From Candolleomyces eurysporus (Eukaryota > Basidiomycota > Agaricomycetes > Agaricales > Psathyrellaceae), in contig JANBPK010001558.1 in NCBI GenBank assembly GCA_027579435.1, positions 1 through 32,596 on the forward strand: DNA of 32,596 bases, given 5' to 3'. The translations under genes and the position numbers were made by a program. Position 1 is the stretch's first letter. Each line of letters opens with the position of its first letter. This document shows, one piece after another, positions 1 through 10,709 of this stretch. The notes below the pieces were generated by a model that saw only the letters and a list, made by a program, of their open reading frames with translations, was not told the DNA's origin and did not search any database.

Positions 1-440
1 TCTCTAGCTCTTTCATCTACTTTTTTACCTCCGGTGCTTCTTTGCCTATTCTACTTATTAACAAGTCGTTTATATGCACTCTCCTTATTTCTGCACCTCG
101 CTTGCTTCTTTCTGACTTCCAGCGGTACCAATCTCGTGTCGTCTCGTATCTTTCTCTCGATTCTTGCTCGCTCGCTCTCTCTATATCTATATCACGTTGC
201 TCATTGCTACTACATGTACAGTGCTTACCTGCACATGATTTTATCACCGAAACCTCTACTATTGTACATCCTGCGCTTTCTTCCGTAACACAAGTACATA
301 CAGACCATTGTTTCCATTGCTGCACTGCATTTTTAGAGAGACTTCGATAAGGCGTCGGTACCGGCCTGATTTGGCGGCAAAATAATTCTTTGNTTTTTCT
401 ACAAGCACCGGATACATTTACAGAACAGTTCTGATTGCTC
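1..440. other. 3' flank of F-box gene A, no gene seen
   Basis: Pyrimidine-rich sequence on the plus strand with no reading frame that looks coding. It holds the 3' end of the gene that stops at 441 and one ambiguous base at 393. The gene that would lie to the left is outside the window. Confidence 0.5.
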
Positions 441-3393
441 CTATTCGACATCTTGATTCGTAGGACTACCTTCCTCAGCCGGCGCTTCTAAGGCGCTTCT
501 TTCAAGTTCAGTAAGGTTCTCGTACGCTTTAACCAGATCCCAGCTTCGACCCTTCACAGGTTTAGTAACGCCATGGCTAAACGATCGATTTAAACACGTT
601 AGAATATGGATATGTCAATGGGAGAGCGAGAGAGTGAAAAACAGCTCACCTTATCCGCAAATGTCGTTGTAGCTGCTTGTACACACTGAAAGCAGCAACT
701 GAACTCGAATTTCCACGGAGACAGACAAGACAGATGGACGCATTATAATTGAGCGGATAGACCACAGGTTCGCGTTCCGTTGTAAGGTGGTTGGCCAGGT
801 GAATAATATCACGATCACGCCTTGGGGACGATATCCCGTGCCTGTGAAAGAAGCGCAGTGTTATTCATTTAAATGAGTGTGAGCCGGGTCTACCGAGGAG
901 TGGTATGCACCTTTCGACAATGTGCAGTTCAGCCGCAGACCATGTTACCGCAGTGCTTGAATGTTCTCCGCAATGTGTGCATCCCCATACCGCATCGTCG
1001 GGCTTTGGCCATCGAGGCTCACGGGCACGCACAATTTGTGTTGCATACTCAGTGAGGACGTGCCACCGGGGATTGAAACCGGGGGGCAAAACATAGTGGT
1101 CGTCATTTTTAGTTGCATGGTTAATCTGTCGAGGTGCATGGACGATTAGAGCGTTCAAGACATAATCACGGAAGGAGTACGTACGCATTCTCTCCACGTC
1201 AAAGCTTTTCGTCTCCCTCGGTGACCGCAAGAGCGGTCCTGCCCTTCGTGAGCGGCACAGAAGAAACGAGCGTTTAAATCATCTAGCTCTTTGGCAGTAG
1301 TAGTTTGGGGATCTAACTTTAAGCATTGGAGGATGGAAAGAACGGCTTCACGGCCCCCTTTAGACGGCATCATCGAGTATTCACCGTGACCTGACCGTGC
1401 GGCGTGCGTGAGGATGGCGTCCGAGCCGGAGTACGTGCCAGAATAATTTCGCGCTGTACACTTGCAAAAAAATACGGACACCGCAAGATCGAGAACTTCA
1501 TCTGAAAGCTGACTCTCCTCTCCACCGAACACCTGCACGATGCCCCAGCGTAGTCCGCGATGTATTTTTTCACACCAATCATCCAAAATAGAGGGTAAGT
1601 TTGCCAGAATCATTGCAGGCGTGAAGCCGTCGTCAGGCCTGTTGAGGTCTGCAAGATCTTCGAAAAAGTGGCGGAACACTGGCAGATGGTCCCACCAGAT
1701 ATCATGGGGCCAATGCTTCCACTCGGAAGATGGGAGGTCGCACTTGTAACGCTGGTAAGTGGTTCTGATCAGGGACAGACGCTTCTCTCGTAGTCTGAGT
1801 CGCCTGATAATCGGCATGCGTGTATTCAGCCACTCCAGATGATCTCGAAGGTCTTGACCAGTAATTCATGAGCATCCTGTACATAAAGAAAAAAGCAGAG
1901 TTGCCACACATACCGTGCCGCGAAAGACCCCGCATATGACGTATACTGAGTATTTGGTTCGGGTCGGTTTTGGGATGCACGAAGTCGATATCAGGTTGAT
2001 CATGGCCTAGCTTCAAAAAGTGCTTTTCGATCCTATGGGCGAAAACCTTAACGGAGATGTTTCAACAACAATGAGGATATATCCCGCACCGTTTGGCGTA
2101 CCAGCGCATTTCGAACACTTTGTTATCTTTGAAAATGCCATCTAGCCAAGTCTTACACCCGATCGTGTGCTAAGAAACGATGAGCTTTGATGGACACTGA
2201 GAAACAGTCGCTGAAGGATTTAAACCTTATTCCGAGATTTGACGTCCGAAAACCTTTGGTTTTTCATCGACAGCCATTGTTGGGGGGGACGTTTGATTGC
2301 TGCACGCAAAACACGCGAGACGGATTGCGTCGAGTACATCCTCCTTGGCGAAAATGACGTACGCCAACTCCCGTTTGTATCGCATGAAGTAAACACCTGT
2401 AATAAAGCATCATACTCGAGCCGATGTCGGTGAGCAAGCCTTTGACTTACTGCTGCCCCGAGATCGGTGGCATAATGGAAGAACCTCCTTTGGATCAACG
2501 AAGTGTTCATGTTCCTCGCACATTTCCCATACGTAATCCTCATCTGTGAGAACCCGTACCTAGATAGAGAAGCGGGTGGATAAATACGCGCCTAAGTCAT
2601 TCGAGGTATCGTAAAAACTTACGCTACAGTTTTGACAGAGCTTCGTCGAAATACCAAAGTGAAGATATGCCCAAGGACTTCCGCACCGCTATATCGACCG
2701 TGATTTATTTGGCACATTAGCGACATCTGGAGAAATTATTCACACCTTGCAGATGGTCGGTCCGAAGAGAAAAGCCGCCCACATTGGTCCTGAAACCCCT
2801 GGTGGACAGTTGGGCAGGCTCTCACGGTGTTGGACGAAACTTTGGTTCCAGACATCGGCTGCGGCAGGACTTGATATCAAGCGACGGAGCGCCTTGTTAG
2901 CCAAGGAAAGGTGGTACAAGTCGAGCGGGTGCAAGTGAGAAAACACCTGGGGAGTACAACATGGGTCCAGGTCGGTCAGTGGGAGACTACGTTGGGTGGA
3001 AGAAAGGGAAAGGGAAAAAAGAAGCACAATCTACGCGTACCTCAAAGCAGAGTTCAAAAGGCAAGTTTAACAGTCTGTGGAAAAGAGTCGGTGTCACGAC
3101 GGGGAACCGAGCTTTGACTCCCAATCTCAACTTCCGCAACACGATACCCCGAAGGTAATTGCCTGAAAAACCATGGATAATGAGTCTTCAGGATATAACA
3201 CTGGTAGCTACTCACGCGCACGTGTGTATCGTGGCCTTGGGTAGTGCGCGGGATCATCTCTTGGCTCTCTAACGAGGTCGGTATTGAGGGAGTTGTTGGA
3301 ACGTAAGGAAGCCAAGCACTGAAGCAAAGCCCCGTCTTTCAGCTTCGAGAATGGGAGTGCTCGCAGCACGACATCATCCTGCTGTTCACGCAT
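441..3393 (-). CDS. F-box protein with two C-terminal C2H2-like zinc fingers (paralogue A)
   Basis: Twelve exons (3393-3216, 3162-3041, 2946-2746, 2688-2623, 2559-2451, 2396-2254, 2169-2090, 2032-1914, 1852-1185, 1125-911, 841-650, 576-441) join into 742 codons plus stop. The F-box lies at about residues 91-137: LPFELCFE, then VFSHLHPLDLYHL. A Cys-rich stretch follows (RCGSPWAYLHFG, KLCQNC). The C-terminus has two finger-like motifs, C611/C614/H630/H635 (C-x2-C-x15-H-x4-H) and C671/C674/H694/H699. F-box proteins usually recruit substrates to SCF ubiquitin ligases; that role is inferred here. The start is the first ATG before the region shared with the gene at 18632-21824, and exon lengths of 201, 109 and 80 nt are identical in the two. 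The weakest junction is the GTTTTC donor after 2254. The gene appears intact. Confidence 0.8.
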
Positions 3394-4148
3394 TGTTTAC
3401 TACAGCACCGAAATGGATCTGTTTTTCAGCGACGACAGCTGTATGTAGACGGATAACTAAGGCGCAATTTCCATCAGAAATTAACGAAAATGGTTGTTGC
3501 GATTTGGGTAAGTGAATTACCTTCTTGAACCTCTCGCCGCCTCAACCCAGCAAGACTGTGATGCCCCTGACTGAACACAAGATTCCAGATTTCGGAGCAA
3601 GGGCAACTGTGGATCACCGCCCAGGATGTGGTCCTTTGCAGAGAACCTACCCGCTGCCTCCATCGCGCCTAAATTGCCGACGGACCGGGCAGGGCCGAAG
3701 GCTCAGATTTGTCCAACACCACATTACGATGAGCCCGAGGACAAGACACAAGGTTACAAAATATCACGGTACTCGGAGAAGGATCCGGAGCCTTGCATAG
3801 AATGACAAGAAAGTACTGCAATATAGGTCACCATTATCCGCACGATATGGTTCAACCCAGTCCCACCCTTTCCCTTCGATCGGAGGCTCAGGTGCATGCC
3901 AAGCCCATCTTTGTCGAAAAGCATTATGAGGTAGGGGTTTTGGTGAATGATATTAACAAATATACTAACTAGTAGAGCTTGAGAACGATTTAGCGCTTAG
4001 CGATACTCAGGTTCAGGACTATGTGTGTTGAAGACGGAGAGAGTCAAAGCTCTTCGTACATAACTCAGCATCGACCAAAAGCGAGTCAACCCTCGTCCTT
4101 CAATCCCCCAGCTCCTTCACACTACCCTAGCCCAAAGACGCCCCTTTC
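3394..4148. other. Upstream region of gene A and 3' flank of its neighbour
   Basis: This 755-base stretch would hold the promoter of F-box gene A, which is transcribed leftwards. An open frame at 3525-3800 on the plus strand lacks splice context and recognisable motifs, so I do not call it. Gene A could have an unseen upstream exon here, because its paralogue may carry an N-terminal extension, but I found no matching sequence. Confidence 0.4.
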
Positions 4149-4843
4149 TTACTTGGGCGAAGGCGAGGGAATATCTTCAACCCGTTCAAATCGCGCAATC
4201 TCTCCGAGCCGCTTTTCCATGTCCTCCGCCACCTTCTCCGCGCTCTTAGCATCATGCAAGGGGTACGAAGAAAAGTTTCGGAGCTCCTCTCTGAGGAGGT
4301 CGTTGATTGTACGTCCATCAGCGGTCTTGCGAGACCCGTCGCCGACGATGCGGACCCACTCGGTGGCTAGGAAGTCCCAATTCCGAGTCGCAGTACTAGT
4401 CAGTCAGAGAAAGAGATGAAAGTTGCATTGAGGGCGTACCCATGGGCTGACCGGCCTTTGAGGAGGACCCCTTGGCGGTATCGTTCGAGGCGTAACTGAA
4501 AAGCGACACATAGCATTAGCATAGAATCAATATGATGAACATGATACTCAAGCGATAAACGAGGACTCACGAGAACAACAAGCCGTTCTCCTCATAATCA
4601 TCTAGATTAGATTTGGCGTCTAGCTTCATGTGCCATTCTCTCTCGTTTTTCGCGAGGAAGCGCGCCTGGAGCAGCAAAGCGACGTCGAGTTAGCGGCGAG
4701 CACTGAAAGTATCATCCAAGTCCGCGGTCCAGACTTACCCCGAGCCCACCGGGAAAGCGATTCGGGTCAGGAGACACAACTAGGCGCCAGGGCCTAGCTT
4801 GATGGGTCTTGAGAGATTGGAGGGCACGTCGGAGAGGGTTCAT
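4149..4843 (-). CDS. Small conserved-looking protein, possibly mitochondrial; function unknown
   Basis: Four exons (4843-4739, 4665-4571, 4495-4440, 4366-4149) join in frame to 157 residues; the introns are 73-75 nt. The protein starts MNPLRRALQSLKTHQARPWR, an Arg/Lys-rich stretch without acidic residues that resembles a mitochondrial presequence. The middle is charged (ARFLAKNEREWHMKLDAKS). The C-terminal half is probably helical (TINDLLREELRNFSSYPLHD, then EKVAEDMEKRLGEIARFE). I do not recognise the family. The third intron has an alternative acceptor at about 4399, but only the one ending at 4367 keeps the frame open. Mitochondrial targeting is an inference from the N-terminus. Confidence 0.7.
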
Positions 4844-5442
4844 AGCGTCTTGATAACAGGAGCGAATGAGTTGAGGTATCCAAGGACGAGCCCACGTATT
4901 TAATCCCTTCCTCGTGGCTGTTCCTGTTTCAAAGTAAAATTTCTAGGGGTGCACAAACGATCGGGTCGACTCAGTTGTTCCAGATTATCAAAGGAAAAAA
5001 AAAGGTCGAGNCCCTAAAATTACAGTTTCTTTCATTCTTTTCGTCCCCAATAATCATAAAATAAAATGAACAACAACAATCGATATCAGGAGCAAACCCC
5101 CTGAAGGCTTGACCACGAAAAAAAGCTTGTCGTTTTTAGTACCAAATCAAAGAACGATAACAGGTAGAGCGATCAGAAAAGAGAGGAATACGACAAGGGT
5201 GCGTGGTGTGGGTGGCAGGTCACTAAACATTTTCGTAAGGAAAAAGAAGGAAAAGCAATGTAAAAGTCATCGGGTACAAGGGGTCTGAAAAAGTAAGAAA
5301 ATGAAGCGGAAGCAATGCAATGGATAGATCAATGGATGGAAAATATGCCGTTGGTTAGTATGTATGTATGTGTGTGCGATGGAAACCGATGGAAGTGGAA
5401 GTGGTATGGATTTCGCATGAGTCGTGCCTGAACTAGCACCCC
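4844..5442. other. Intergenic: promoter of the small gene and ILV2 3' flank
   Basis: AT-rich spacer between the start of the small leftward gene and the ILV2 stop codon. It contains A-rich runs near 4994-5003 and 5060-5080, one ambiguous base at 5011, and a short TATG/TG microsatellite at 5359-5376. No coding frame is visible. Confidence 0.5.
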
Positions 5443-7765
5443 CTATTTTCTCAACAACGAAGGATGGAGCAACTGCTCATGGAGAGCCTTGCCGGCGGGG
5501 ACCTAAACGATCAAACACCCATAAGCCAAACACGCTCTAATCATGAAAGGGGAAAACGCACCATAGGGAACACATGCTCATCCTTCTCCACAATACACTC
5601 CATCACCACCGGTTTCGAGTTATCATACTCCAAGAACTCCTTCATCTTTGCGGGGAGCTCTTCAGCACTGTTACACCGGATCGCATGGACGCCCATAGCC
5701 TTTGCGAGCAACACAAAGTCGGGGTTAGTCATCCTGGTGTGCGAGTAACGCTTCTCATAGAACAGATCTGGACGAGGGGTTCGGAAATCAGCACAGGAAT
5801 CACAAGAGGGGAGAGGGCTAAAGATGATGACGCACCTTGCCATTGCAACACCATTCCCTGGAATTCGTTGTTCAAGATGAGAACCTTGACGCCGATGCCG
5901 TATTGCGAGGCGGTGGCTAGCTCCATGGCAGTCATACTGAAGGAAGCATCACCGTCAATATCGACGACCGTCTTGTTGGGAGCTGCGACCTTGGCACCGA
6001 TGGCGGCAGGCAGACCGAAGCCCATGGTCTGTAAGGGGATAGTTAGTCAAGCTATGCTGCGCTAAACGGAGAAAGAACGTACACCCAAGCCACCAGAGGT
6101 AACCATCGAACGAGGATGCTTCCATCGATAATGCTGAGCAGCCCACATCTGATGCTGTCCAACACCCGTCGCAATGATAACTTCATCCTTCTTCTCCTGC
6201 GTCTGCTTCTCCAACTCCTCCACAACCTCCTGCGGCTTCATCTTCTCGCCTGGGCCGCTCGTCACGAAGGTGAACGGATAGTCCTTCTTCCACTTCTTGA
6301 TCGTGTCGAACCACTCCTTCCTAGGAGTGGCCTTGATGAGAGGTACCAAAGCCGACATATTGGCCACAACGTCTCCAAGGATAGGAATATTCGCCTGCAC
6401 AACCTTGTTCAGATTCTTCGGCTGAATCTCGAAATGGATGATCCCTCCTCGTCCCTCTCTCGCGGCTGCCTTGGCGCCAGGCGCAAACGAGGACAGCGTG
6501 CCCGTCACACGATCATCGAATCGTGCTCCCAACGCGATGATGACATCGGCTCCCTGCATCGCAAGATTGGCATAGGCGCTACCGTGCATACCGAGCATAT
6601 GCAAACTCTTCTCGCTCGTCTCGTCAAAGGCACCGAGGCCCTGGAGGGTAGTGCACACGGGGATGTTGCCATTCTCCGCGAGCTCAGCGAGGAACTTGGG
6701 CCCCATAGGCGACGACAACACGCCATTCCCAGCGTAAATCACCGGACGCTGAGCCTGGTTGATGAGCTGTGCAGCCTGCTCGATGCACTGCATCTCTACG
6801 GGGGGTTCGGGGGATTGCAAGAAATGGTTCGGCAACCCGAGGTTGATTCCCGGGGTGGTGGCCCTGTAGGGCAAGGGCGTGGTCAACACACCCGCCGTCA
6901 CGTCTTTCGGCAAATCGACGAGGACGGGTCCTGGACGACCTGAAGTGGCTATCTTGAAGGCTTCGTTGATTCTCCGGGGGAGTTCAGCAATGTCTTTGAC
7001 CATCACGTTCCACTTGGTACAGCTTCTCGAGATGCCCACGACGTCGGCCTCCTGGAAAGCATCGGAGCCAATGGCGGAGGTGGCTACCTGACCAGAGAAT
7101 ACGACCAAGGGTATGCCATCACTGAGAGCGTCTTGCATTGGGGTGATAACGTTAGTTGCTCCCGGTCCGGAGGTGACGAGAACGACACCAGGGAGTCCGG
7201 ACACACGAGCGTAGCCTTCGGCCATGTGCCCTGCACCCTGCTCGTGTCTCGGGAGGACGAAATCGAAATGGGGTGATTTGTAGATGGCATCGAATACCGG
7301 AAGAATAGCTCCACCAGGGTACCCAAAGATGTGTTTTACGCCGTGTCGAAGCATCATCTCATGGAAAATTTGGCCACCGGTGAGACCGACGAAAGTGTGG
7401 TCCAGAGGTGCATCNTGGGGAGGGTCCGGGGCCGTTCAGAGGGGTAGAGGTCGATGGAAGTTTGACGCCTGTTGTGGCTGGATTTGGGACCTTGAACGAG
7501 CTCGGTGCGGGGCGTCTATCATGGACCACATGGTCAGTGCGTGCGGGTATGTATCTGAGATGATGACCTACGCTGCGGGTGCAGCGGTCGCATTGGACAC
7601 GGTGGACCTGCTGATATGCCTCGCATGCTCCCTGACTCTCGACTTGGCGTCGACGATGGAGGGCGCTGCTGCCGACGATCCAGCCTTGGTGGATTTTGCG
7701 CGGGCGAAGGACAGCGTCGCTTTTGTGGTGCCGTTTACACGGATTTTTGAAGCTGGAATAGCCAT
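5443..7765 (-). CDS. ILV2: Acetolactate (acetohydroxyacid) synthase, catalytic subunit, mitochondrial
   Basis: This ThDP-, FAD- and Mg-dependent enzyme performs the first common step of valine, leucine and isoleucine synthesis in mitochondria. Five exons (7765-7572, 7515-6083, 6028-5836, 5767-5562, 5502-5443) give 694 residues, the usual fungal length, if the N at 7415 is counted as no base; counted as one base it breaks the frame. The Ser/Ala/Arg-rich N-terminus is a likely transit peptide. Visible motifs are [14 protein letters not shown], the catalytic Glu156 in [15 protein letters not shown], the RFDDRVTG loop, and the ThDP motif G568-D569 with N595-N596 ([17 protein letters not shown]). 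[14 protein letters not shown] spans an exon junction. Residue 209 in GQVATSAIG is Ala where the yeast and plant enzymes I know have Pro. Regulation probably involves a separate ILV6 subunit, not seen here. Confidence 0.97.
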
Positions 7766-7880
7766 GACTGGGAGAGGGAGGACCCAAGGGAAACCGAGAG
7801 AGAACGAGAGAGAGAAAGTCGGTGGAGAAAACAACCAGTAAAGCCCGCCAACTTTTTCAAATGCACAGGTCAATGACTCG
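7766..7880 (-). promoter_or_regulatory. ILV2 leader/promoter with pyrimidine tract and near-match to a Gcn4/Cpc1 site
   Basis: Read on the coding strand, the bases just upstream of the ILV2 start (about 7788-7819) are a C/T-rich tract, common in highly expressed fungal genes. At 7873-7880 the sequence atgactcg differs from the Gcn4/Cpc1 consensus TGACTCA at its last base. General amino-acid control of ILV2 is known in yeast; its action here is only suggested. Confidence 0.3.
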
Positions 7881-7974
7881 ATGATGCCCAGACCGGCCGA
7901 TTCCTCCCTTTCGGCGGCTCCTCGGCCGAACAACAATCACCTGATCCCGCTCCATCTCTGCCGCGAAATTGGAA

Positions 7975-8013
7975 TTTGGCACTTGCCAATTGGAGCCCGG
8001 TTCTTTACTCATG
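7975..8013. repeat. 39-bp imperfect direct repeat, copy 1
   Basis: Begins tttggcacttgccaattgga and aligns without gaps to 9314-9352, with only a few substitutions, mostly transitions. The two copies are about 1.3 kb apart in the same orientation. Confidence 0.6.
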
Positions 8014-8678
8014 TCAGGGTCATTTGAGTCCTCGTATACCAAAATGATCAGTCTACCATTCTGTTTCGTCAAACACGCTTATGATCATGAATTGGAGCCT
8101 GAGGCTAGGGCTTAGGGTGCTGATAGACCCTGAGTACCAAGGTTAGTTTGACTCTTACCCTTGGCTCAGGTGTCGACTCTAGGGGTTCAAGTAAAGGGCC
8201 CGTGCACTATAAATTCAGCACTGGTGATATACGGTTCTCATCAGATGAAAGGCAGTATACAATGGCAGCCTTGGAGCAGGGTCACCTGGTGTGCTAGTAT
8301 GGTTGGGCGTCGTACTATCAGATTAGATTCGCGCTGGGTATTTTAGAGATCTGGACCGGATAAACAACTCACCATTCAATGAATCCGTTTATGTTGAAAG
8401 TAGTCTCCGTTGCTGACCTTATGACTGATGATGAGTCGATCTATGTTGGAAGGAAAGCATGAGGATGAATTAAACTTTTCAAATATTCGAGACCTGGCTC
8501 GTCTTCTATAGGGGTTCTGGCGACTTGCAACGTGCATCGTGCACATGGGCGACGGTCGGGGTTCATTAAGTCTCGCCAGACGAGACATGCCCAGCGAGCT
8601 TCGTATTCCTCTTACGAATAATGTCTTTGGCTCCGTTTCTGGGCTTGATTGGTATACATCTCAGCGATGTTGGCAGTA

Positions 8679-8710
8679 CATTTATCAATCTGCCCGCTGC
8701 CATCTTGAAG
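8679..8710. repeat. Imperfect direct repeat, copy 1
   Basis: Contains tttatcaatctgcccgctgc followed by catcttgaag. It matches 8911-8948, which has one base changed in the first part and an extra copy of the triplet ctg. Confidence 0.5.
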
Positions 8711-8716
8711 GAAGAA

Positions 8717-8733
8717 GAGAGAGAGAGAGAGAG
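8717..8733. repeat. GA dinucleotide microsatellite
   Basis: A perfect run of alternating G and A for 17 bases, directly after the first copy of the 8.7-kb repeat. Confidence 0.8.
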
Positions 8734-8910
8734 TGATGAGAAACAGAAACAGAACAAACCAAAAAAAGAACGAACTGAATGCGCTGTGCTACCTAAAGCG
8801 CGTATATGCGAATGGTGAGGGTGTTTCTAGCCTTGATCGCTTTCTTTCAGCAATAGATGTGCTTTTGAAACCATCTTAGATAACCAGCCAACATTCTCGG
8901 CGTTTGTGCG

Positions 8911-8948
8911 CATATTTATCTATCTGCCCGCTGCTGCCATCTCGAAGA
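8911..8948. repeat. Imperfect direct repeat, copy 2
   Basis: Contains tttatctatctgcccgctgc tgccatctcgaag in continuous order. It matches 8679-8710 in the same orientation, about 230 bases away. Confidence 0.5.
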
Positions 8949-9313
8949 ATGAAGAGCTTGAGTTTGAGATATTCGCTTAGATCCAGTCGAAACAGCCTTC
9001 GCCTCTGAACTGATCGATGGGCGATGATATTGAGAGAATGTAAAACATCCAGAGAGAAAACGAGTTGAGCACACCATCCCAATTTTGAGCGCATATACGA
9101 AATCAACCGTTCTTGGAGCAAGAGCACTGAGCAGGAGTAACAGCAAAAGAGAAAGCAAGATAAAAGAGGCGCGCGACTCAAGCGCTTGGGAGCGGAAAAT
9201 CAAAACGCGTACACATGTGCAAACATCGCTGGCCCGCGTGATCATGACTTATTTAAAGGAGAGAGGCAAATCATACCACTTGGCTGTTCCCTAGAGCGCT
9301 CCGTTAGATCTAC

Positions 9314-9352
9314 TTTGGCGCTTGCCAACTGGAACACGGCTCTGTACTCGTG
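9314..9352. repeat. 39-bp imperfect direct repeat, copy 2
   Basis: Begins tttggcgcttgccaactgga and pairs base for base with 7975-8013. It lies in noncoding sequence downstream of the membrane-protein gene ending at 9875. Confidence 0.6.
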
Positions 9353-9874
9353 CCACTTGAACAGCAGAGAGAGCTGTGTCGAGAGGACTCAGGAGGTACC
9401 CGTGGTTATATCCAGATTCCGTGATCAGACTGCTATTCCGTTCGGGTAAACTGTAAACATGAGGCCGCCGAAGAGACGACCAGCTTGAAGTAGCGGAGGG
9501 TATGTTAAGAGCGTCCAATGCAAGTGGAGAGTATGTACAACGAATGACGAGAACGAAGAGTACGGCAGATAAAGGAAAGGGGAGTAACGATCGACGACTC
9601 GGGAGCGCGGCGGATGCAAAATAATGAAAAAGGAGCCACAAGCCCGATCGCAAACGCGGACTCGGAGGGCGGAATCGACGACGACGGGGTTGGGTTGGGT
9701 ATGCGTATAAGGTACCTGGCTGGTGACCGGTGATGTATGTTACAATAATGACTATAGTACAAGAAATGCGTGCGGTGAGGCGTGTCTCTGTAACAGTGCG
9801 TCAGCGGCAAGCCCAACACACGAGAATGCAGGAACAATTACTCACAAGATAGAATAGAGTTAATCATAAAAATA

Positions 9875-10709
9875 TCATCTCGAATTCCGATTCCGATCGT
9901 GCGTGGAGTCCGATTTCGGTTTGAGGTTGTATGGGTCGTGGTTACGAGAGGCCTTCCCATGAAGATGGTCTGAGGTTTTCGAGCGTTCAGGCTACAACGG
10001 CGGATACCATGTCAGACAGAAAACCCAGTGGACGAAGGAGGAAGAAGGGGGTGGAGACGAGAAGGCGAAAGTGGAGGAGGTGGGAGTGGAGGAGCAACGC
10101 ACCTTTGATATTGACGGTTCTTTACAGGAAGAACCCTCCGAGGAAGCAGCAGATGAAGGCCGTTTTTCCTTTTCGTTTTCCGACTTTTCTCTCGAGCTTC
10201 CACTATCACGATGTCGCCGGGACCGGTGTGGTGAATTCGACGAGGTCGATGATGCCGGCTTATGATCACGGCGGTGGTGTCTGTGCTTCCTTTCCTGCTT
10301 CGAGGTGCTGTTCACTCCATGTTCCAAGTCCCCTTGTGCTTGCCCGTTGCCGCTCTCTTCCCGTCTCCTCCGTCTTCGTACTTGGAACCAAACCACACCA
10401 ACGACTGCAGCAAAAACAGCGACTGTCCGCACCAATTATAAAACAGAGTCAGTCGGAGAATAGATTCAGAAGCATAGGAAAGCTCACCAAAGATTGCTGC
10501 CAACGCTGCTTCCCAAGCAGTTCCCAGGTGTCCTGAACTAGGACTGAGTGACATAGAACGTCAGTAACGGGAGGGCAAGAGAAAAAAGCGAAACGCCAAA
10601 GAGAGAGATAATGGGACGGAAGAGAGTTCGGAAATGGACCCGAGTCGCGCTAGCGTCCTTTTCTTCTTAAACTTCTGCTCACTCACCCTAGTTCTGAGGA
10701 AGCGGCCAT
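9875..10709 (-). CDS. Single-pass membrane protein with basic, Ser-rich cytoplasmic tail; function unknown
   Basis: Four exons (10709-10687, 10543-10488, 10422-10103, 9991-9875) join in frame to 171 residues. A short uncharged N-terminus (MAASSELGPSSGHLG) precedes one hydrophobic helix of about 24 residues (ALAAIFVAVFAAVVGVVWFQ). The helix is followed at once by VRRRRRR, a strong stop-transfer signal placing the rest in the cytosol. The tail is rich in Lys, Arg, His and Ser (KQERKHRHHRRDHKP, HRSRRHRDSGSSREKSENEK). Without the last intron, translation runs into a hydrophobic tail ending near 9992; the GTGCGT donor and TTGTAG acceptor are good, so I prefer the spliced form. I do not recognise the family. 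It is divergent from the FAHD1-like gene. Confidence 0.65.

Larger units (their letters stand above)
7881..9874. other. Two-kilobase gene-free region with dispersed short repeats
   Basis: Open frames here lack splice context and recognisable motifs. The stretch holds two pairs of imperfect direct repeats, a GA microsatellite and a TATAAA at about 8207. Part of the right side must be the 3' flank of the leftward gene ending at 9875. The repeats suggest old mobile-element or duplication debris, but I see no terminal inverted repeats or transposase remnant. Confidence 0.4.

Noticed and set aside
4367..4439. Alternative acceptor at about 4399 in the small gene
   Set aside because: It leads to a stop in the following exon; the acceptor ending at 4367 keeps the frame.
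6116..6943. Long open frame of 275 codons on the plus strand
   Set aside because: It is antisense to ILV2 exon 2 and arises from its codon bias.
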